From Spisula solida (Eukaryota > Mollusca > Bivalvia > Venerida > Mactridae): a stretch of DNA of 64,000 nt. Shown here piece by piece: positions 60,930 through 64,000 of the stretch; positions within the stretch are counted from its first letter, which is position 1, and each line of letters opens with the position of its first letter. The position numbers and the translations under genes were made by a program. The stretch covers positions 8,070,001 to 8,134,000 of the forward strand of contig OX365955.1 of assembly GCA_947247005.1 (NCBI GenBank), read 5' to 3'. Below the pieces are notes generated by a model. That model did no database searches. It saw only the letters and a program-made list of their open reading frames with translations, and was not told the DNA's origin.

Positions 60930-61312
60930 TTACACGTTACCAGGGTAACCTTCAGTTGTCTCCCTTTGTTTTAAGTTACCAGGGTAACATTCAGTTGTCT
61001 CCCTTTGTTTTAAGGTACCAGTGTAACATTCAGTTGTCTCCCTTTGTTTTAAGTTACCAGGGTAACATTCAGTTGTCTCCCTTTGTTTTAAGGTACCAGT
61101 GTAATATTCAGTTAACTCCCTTTGTTTTAAGTTACCAGGGTAACATCCAGTTGTCTCCCTTTGTTTTAAGGTACCAGTGTAATATTCAGTTATCTCCCTT
61201 TGTTTTAAGTTACCAGGGTAACATTCAGTTGTCTCCCTTTGTTTTAAGGTACCAGGGTAACATCCAGTTGTCACCCTTTGTTTTAAGGTACCAGGGTAAC
61301 TTTCACTTGTCT
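60930..61312 (+). repeat. 39-bp tandem repeat, about ten copies, 3' UTR region
   Basis: Unit CAGTTGTCTCCCTTTGTTTT, then AAGTTACCAGGGTAACATT. Each holds the inverted word GTTACC-AG-GGTAAC and a TCTCCCTT core. Units alternate between AAGTTACCAGGG and AAGGTACCAGTG, a two-unit higher order. Confidence 0.93.
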
Positions 61313-61323
61313 TTCACCGTCGT

Positions 61324-61369
61324 TATACCAAATTTTCCTGCTGATCACATTATTCTGGGTGGACAACCG
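61324..61369 (+). mobile_element. MITE family G fragment
   Basis: ACCAAATTTTCCTGCTGATC and ACATTATTCTGGGTGGAC match the right end of 22404-22610. Confidence 0.65.
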
Positions 61370-61634
61370 TGATTACATTTATATAGAATAAACAAAGGGA
61401 GATCTTTCATAACATGAGAGGAGTTAATTCTAGCAATAAATGTGTTCTTTTACGATGTAAAATACCAATTACCAAAAGGTTACTAAAATAGTTTAACGTT
61501 CGTGAATTAATATAGAACAATTATTTATATACTAATTTGTTGATATTCTTTAGTTATATAACAGCAATGTTTTAATTTGTCTTTATGAACCTTTGATGCA
61601 ACCATGTGTTTTTAATTTGTTTTGCTTCGTTTTT

Positions 61635-62085
61635 AGCTCCACTATTCATAGAATAAGGGGAGCTATTGCAGTCACCCCAGCATCAGCGTCGGCGTAATGC
61701 TTATGTTAAAGTGTAGGTACAAGTTTTTAGCCTCTTATATTTTTGAGATATTGCTTTCATACTTTGCATACGTGTTTGCAATCATGACCCCAACCCATAT
61801 GCAGTGGTAGGTAACTCTATCAAGCATTTTGTTGAAATTATGCCCCCTTTTGGACTTGGAAATGCTTATTTGTTCACCTTCATGACCCAGAGGACCTACA
61901 CATTAGTAGTTAACTGTCCTGCATTTTGTCCAAGTTATCTCCCTTTTATGACTTAGAAGCCCCAACCTCTACACAGCAGAGGGTAATGCTGCTGTTATGA
62001 AGCATTTTGTTATGAATATATAATGATTATACTATCCTAGCAAGGCGCTGCGAATAGTGGAGCGAGCTGTTTGTGGACAGCTCTT
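61635..62085. repeat. Dispersed repeat, AGCTCCACTATTCATAG type
   Basis: The start AGCTCCACTATTCATAGAAT and end GCGAATAGTGGAGCGAGCT are inverted, enclosing CAGCGTCGGCG and several CATTTTGTT-type segments. Probably a mobile repeat. Confidence 0.55.
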
Positions 62086-62224
62086 GTTATTCTCCTTAAA
62101 ACAAAGGTTAGGGCTATAATATTTATAGCTGTCTCATTGTAAAATATACACATGGTTATATTCATTGTTATACATTGATGTCTTCCAAAGTTTTTATTTC
62201 ATGTTTTATTTCATGTTTTGTCTG

Positions 62225-62230
62225 AATAAA
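62225..62230 (+). terminator. Candidate poly(A) signal AATAAA
   Basis: AATAAA with TCCAATTTTTAATA and then GCATGTGTTGTC downstream. Competing AATAAA at 60014 and 61387. Confidence 0.35.
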
Positions 62231-62339
62231 TCCAATTTTTAATATAATGCATGTGTTGTCATTATGATACTGCTGTCCTCAATCCCTTCAATACTTAAAT
62301 TGTTTGGGTTTTACCCCTCGACAATTTTTCAGTTGTATA

Positions 62340-62545
62340 CGTCGGCTGATTCACCTAACCAGTTTTCCTGGCCTGCATTTAAACCATTACTAACTTACCC
62401 TTCCACATAAAACTGGCAGCTGCTCCACATGTGGAAGAAAATTGACATTGTCAAATTTTTATGGTAGGGTACGACGTGCTGCACCAGTTCTGGGAATCAA
62501 ATCTGAATCAGCGACTAACAGCATCCAAAAAACACTAAGACATGG
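62340..62545 (-). mobile_element. SINE, reverse copy, downstream of gene
   Basis: ATTCACCTAACCAGTTTTCC and GCTCCACATGTGGAAGAAAA are the reverse of the 7029 SINE body; AGTTCTGGGAATCAAATC is a B-box complement. Confidence 0.75.
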
Positions 62546-62754
62546 TTATAATAGAAAAGGAAGAAGGCGTTGCCTTGAGTCACAATTCGTCAAAATTTTC
62601 ATTCTACTGAAAATATTAACCGGTGATTAACGAATTAAGGTCACGGAGAATGCTAATGTCTCCAGCCAATTCTGTCAAACTATGTGCTGTAAAATCATTA
62701 ATATTCATGAGGGATAAATCCTCAATGAAGAATTATACCATTTAATATATCAAG

Positions 62755-63015
62755 TTTACAGTAGCTGCCGTTTTTGCTTTTAAGTTCACTCAGGAATAAG
62801 ACTGGATTCTTTGGAAAGTTACTTGCATGTATCCACATGTAATAAAACAATTATTATATCTGTTTGATTTTTGAATGATTTCTGATAATTTGTGTAAATT
62901 TTGAGCTTGTCGTTTTTCATGAAATCCGAAATCTTTGAAATTACGTCCCAACGAAATGATCTTTTTCACCAAAACCACGAAATTTTGTTCCATTGAAATT
63001 AAATGGTTTTACAGT
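62755..63015. mobile_element. MITE-like inverted repeat
   Basis: The end TTTACAGTAGCTGCCG and the opposite AAATGGTTTTACAGTATCTG, with CACGAAATTTTGTTCC-type interior seen in other MITE fragments (29090-29165, 59935-59985). Confidence 0.4.
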
Positions 63016-63219
63016 ATCTGCTTTGTAATTAAGAGAGGTCTAACACAACTCATGCTGTAAGGAGAACAAAGGAACACAGACATAATTCTATTTTATTTTT
63101 GATAAAGTAATGAAAATGTTTGTTGAGGTGAATAAACACTGAAAGTTTACAATTCTACATCTAGAATGATACAAGGTTGTTTTAAAACAACTTGCAAGTA
63201 TTTCTATTCAAATATTATC

Positions 63220-63460
63220 TTAAAGCTTTTGATTGGCTAAGCAAACGTATCATGTACCAATCAGGCAGCTTGATATTATCAAGATTCAAATCTACTACCG
63301 CATGTTTTGATTGGCTAAGCAAACCTAATATTACCCAATCAGACAGCTTTACATGGTCAAGATTCTAATATACTGTTCATTCAAATATACTATTGCATGT
63401 TTTGATTGGCTAGCAAACATTACCCAATCATACAGCTTTACATGGTCAAGATTCAAAATT
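63220..63460. repeat. CCAAT-bearing repeat, three copies
   Basis: Units of about 80-110 bp with TTTTGATTGGCTAAGCAAAC facing ACCCAATCAGACAGCTTTAC and a TGGTCAAGATTC tail. Inverted CCAAT pairs could bind NF-Y; more CCAAT words follow at 63684 and 63775. Confidence 0.7.
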
Positions 63461-64000
63461 TTTATTGCATATTTTGGTAAGAAATAATAAATATTTAAAA
63501 CCAATCCAATAGTATTGTGCTCAAATAATTATAAACTTGGCTAAAACTATCAGAATTGAAAAAAATGAGTAAATAATTCAATAATTTATCTGCAGCTAAG
63601 TTATCTGTTATATAAGTTCATTTAAAAATTACTACAATGCTGAATGTTGATCTCTGGCTTAAAATTAGAAAACAAAGTACCGACCAATTAGAGCTTCTCT
63701 TACTAGCACTACAATACCTTTCAAATTCGAATTTACAACAGGACAATGAAAACTGCGCTGTCAAAAATAACAACAGCCAATCAAAGCATATCACTACATA
63801 GTACATACAGAATGAGAAATGTCAACATGTTATATTCTTATGATACATTTAAAATGTTGATAAATTGATACCTGATCAAAAAGACAAAATTTTACAGCAA
63901 TATTTGTATACAATGTTAATCATTTATGCAGCGGCATTTACACAAACTGGTAGAATGTACATACATGTTTATATAACAGTCAAATCTCTAAGTACTTCAC
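63461..64000. other. Non-coding, AT-rich
   Basis: No gene seen; several CCAAT/ATTGG words. Confidence 0.4.

Larger units (their letters stand above)
59675..62250 (+). other. Probable 3' UTR and downstream region
   Basis: Non-coding after the stop. AATAAA signals occur at 60014, 61387 and 62225; the last is followed by T- and GT-rich sequence and is the best candidate for a long UTR. The region holds a MITE, a 39-bp array and an AGCTCCACTATTC-type dispersed repeat. The true poly(A) site cannot be chosen from sequence alone. Confidence 0.4.

Noticed and set aside
60890..61372. 160-codon frame QLSPFVLSYQGNI...
   Set aside because: 39-bp repeat in the 3' flank of the gene; open in both strands.

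Overview
The window is AT-rich animal nuclear DNA. It carries one clear protein-coding gene, spread over about 42 kb on the + strand, inside a dense landscape of minisatellites, short inverted-repeat DNA transposons (MITEs) and tRNA-derived SINEs. The repeat types (SINEs with the conserved CTCCACATGTGGAG body, TA-flanked MITEs ending in CTGTAAACC, the recurring AAGGGAGRYAAY word) and the intron structure suggest a mollusc, most likely a bivalve. That is inference from general knowledge, not a database match. No bacterial genes, CRISPR arrays, rRNA genes or convincing functional tRNA genes are visible.

The gene is a CRACR2A/RASEF/Rab44-family large Rab GTPase. I rebuilt it exon by exon from splice sites and phase: 20 coding exons between 17298 and 59674, 2259 nt including the stop, 752 residues, with every junction in phase. 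The protein runs EF-hand pair (residues about 27-87), acidic segment and coiled coil (about 90-370), low-complexity acidic/polar linker (about 370-555), complete Rab GTPase domain (about 560-735) and a C-terminal Cys-Cys-Ser prenylation tail. This matches the vertebrate long CRACR2A isoform in order and length.

Layout: 1-1190 is a 32-bp tandem array cut by the window edge. 1.2-17 kb is non-coding, with nested MITEs and SINEs, including a SINE whose tRNA 3' half has expanded into a 45-bp array. 17.06-59.67 kb is the gene; its introns hold most of the tandem repeats. 59.68-64 kb is 3' UTR and downstream DNA with a 39-bp array, more MITEs, a SINE and a CCAAT-rich repeat.

The main unusual signals are: (1) intron minisatellites that begin exactly at real 5' splice sites and copy the splice donor in every unit (introns 3 and 7); (2) a 5.19-kb intronic element with terminal inverted repeats, built of about 80 tandem palindromes centred on ACTAGT; (3) a tRNA-SINE with a tandem expansion of its anticodon-to-T-arm segment; (4) several transposon families that share CAG...CTG ends and 5-bp target duplications, with clear nesting order.
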